A DNA stretch of 22,498 nt. Source: Bacillota bacterium (GTDB taxonomy: Bacteria > Bacillota > Clostridia > Christensenellales > Aristaeellaceae). The notes under the pieces were generated by a model. It had not been told where the DNA came from, ran no database searches, and worked only from the letters and a program-made list of their open reading frames with translations. The stretch spans positions 1-22,498 of the forward strand of contig JAEWNM010000173.1 in assembly GCA_023392755.1 (NCBI GenBank), written 5' to 3'. This document shows positions 21,693 to 22,498 of this stretch, piece by piece; within the stretch, counting starts at the first letter, position 1; each line of letters starts with the position of its first letter. Made by a program: the position numbers and the translations under genes.

Positions 21693-22421
21693 ATGGGCGC
21701 TTATGAACAAGCTGAAAACCTGGATCTCATCACCCGCGCCCAGGAGGATGACAAGGAGGCGCTGGAGGAAATGGTGCGCCGCAATCTGCCCCTGGTGCGC
21801 TGCGTTTTGAAACGCTTTTCCGCCTGGGGCAGGGACGGCGAGGAATTGTACCAGCAGGGCTGCATGGGGCTTGTGAAAGCCATTCAGCGCTTTGACCGGA
21901 AGGCCGGCGTACAGTTTTCCACCTACGCGGTGCCAATGATTCTGGGGGAACTGCGCCGCTATTTGCGGGATGACAGCCCGGTGCATATCGCCAGGACGGA
22001 TCGGGAGCGGGCCATGCTCGCACGGAAAACCATACGCATTTTGCGCCAGGCGCTACACCGTGAGCCTACATTGCCAGAAATCGCAAAAGCCATGCGCATG
22101 CCCGCCGCCGAGCTGGTGCTTATTCTGGAAACGGGGCGGCAGCCCGTATCCCTGGACAGCTCTCCCACCGCCGACCAGCGCCTGTCCTGGGGGGAAATAT
22201 TGAAAGACCCCCGAAGCGAAACATGGATGGAGCGTCTGTTTCTAAGGGACCTGATCTCCCGCCTGCCCAAAACGGAACAGTGGCTTTTATACCTTCGTTT
22301 TGCAGCGGAAAAGACGCAGGCGGAAACGGCGGAGCTGCTGCATATGACCCAGGTTCAAATCTCCCGGCTGGAGGCACGGGTGCGGGTTACGCTGCGGGAA
22401 CAGTGGAATGATACGGGATGA
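21693..22421 (+). CDS. sigF: Sporulation sigma factor sigma-F
   Basis: The 242-residue sigma-70 family member directs early forespore transcription. Region 2 has NLPLVRCVLKRF (about 31-42), EELYQQGCMGLVKAIQRFD (about 50-68) and the -10 recognition helix FSTYAVPMILGELRRYLRDD (about 75-94). Region 3 covers about 100-150, and region 4 ends with the helix-turn-helix KTQAETAELLHMTQVQISRLEARV (about 208-231). Directly following spoIIAB, it is sigF, not sigG. The start lies 4 nt after the spoIIAB stop with no recognisable Shine-Dalgarno, so translation probably depends on ribosomes finishing spoIIAB. The C-terminus is complete. Confidence 0.95.
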   Translation: MGAYEQAENLDLITRAQEDDKEALEEMVRRNLPLVRCVLKRFSAWGRDGEELYQQGCMGLVKAIQRFDRKAGVQFSTYAVPMILGELRRYLRDDSPVHIARTDRERAMLARKTIRILRQALHREPTLPEIAKAMRMPAAELVLILETGRQPVSLDSSPTADQRLSWGEILKDPRSETWMERLFLRDLISRLPKTEQWLLYLRFAAEKTQAETAELLHMTQVQISRLEARVRVTLREQWNDTG

Positions 22422-22440
22422 TAAAACCATTTATGGGTGA

Positions 22441-22477
22441 ATAAAAAGAAACTCCGCAGGGGCGATATCCCTTCGGA
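22441..22477 (-). terminator. Candidate minus-strand terminator beyond sigF
   Basis: On the minus strand, TCCG-AA-GGG and CCC-TG-CGGA pair around a short loop, followed by GTTTCTTTTTATT. It would end a convergent gene lying right of the window. There is no T-tract in the plus direction, so it is a poor terminator for spoIIA. Confidence 0.4.
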
Positions 22478-22498
22478 ATTCCAGTGTGTCAACAAAGT

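Noticed and set aside
22431..22498. C-terminal tail of a convergent minus-strand gene (reading ...DTLEFRRDIAPAEF... to a TAA)
   Set aside because: Only 22 codons are visible and they overlap a hairpin with a T-rich tail on the same strand, which looks more like a terminator than coding sequence.

Overview
The window looks like chromosome of a spore-forming Clostridia (Bacillota) member of fairly high G+C. The reasons are an intact spoIIAA-spoIIAB-sigF operon, a clostridial-type long PurL start, a 4Fe-4S-type PurF, strong AGGAGG ribosome sites and consensus sigma-A promoters. Genus cannot be read from the sequence; a gut Christensenellales or Oscillospirales relative is a guess. No tRNA, rRNA, CRISPR array, transposase or integrase is visible.

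Layout. (1) Positions 1-7871, minus strand: a tightly packed nine-gene de novo purine operon, purE-purC-purF-purM-purN-purO-AICARFT-purD-purL, with purL running off the left edge. The last two steps to IMP are encoded by two separate genes, a stand-alone AICAR transformylase and an archaeal-type PurO IMP cyclohydrolase, in place of bifunctional PurH. Upstream of purE are a consensus promoter flanked by PurBox-like sites and a leader of about 155 nt with a three-stem fold, an intrinsic terminator that can exchange partners with one of those stems, and a possible 30-residue leader peptide. (2) 8044-8634, plus: a cysteine hydrolase of the isochorismatase family. (3) 8695-13071: a DeoR-family repressor divergent from an L-rhamnose catabolic operon (rhaA, class II aldolase, rhaB) that ends in a strong hairpin. 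(4) 13351-18928, plus: membrane-fusion protein, ABC ATPase, MacB-like permease, OmpR-type response regulator, histidine kinase and small alarmone synthetase. The last three are joined by ATGA overlaps. (5) 18989-20817: a YdcZ-type small membrane protein and an Eis-like acetyltransferase, ending in a strong terminator. (6) 20819-22421: the spoIIA operon (SpoIIAA, SpoIIAB, sigma-F), preceded by a perfect Spo0A box and a tentative sigma-H promoter.

How they work together: block 1 makes IMP from PRPP and is probably controlled twice, by a PurR-like repressor and by leader attenuation. Block 3 converts L-rhamnose to dihydroxyacetone phosphate and lactaldehyde under a local repressor. Block 4 looks like a sense-and-export module with a (p)ppGpp output built into the signalling genes. 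Block 6 is the forespore sigma switch. The points most worth a second look are the purine leader RNA, the kinase-coupled alarmone synthetase and the split PurH functions.
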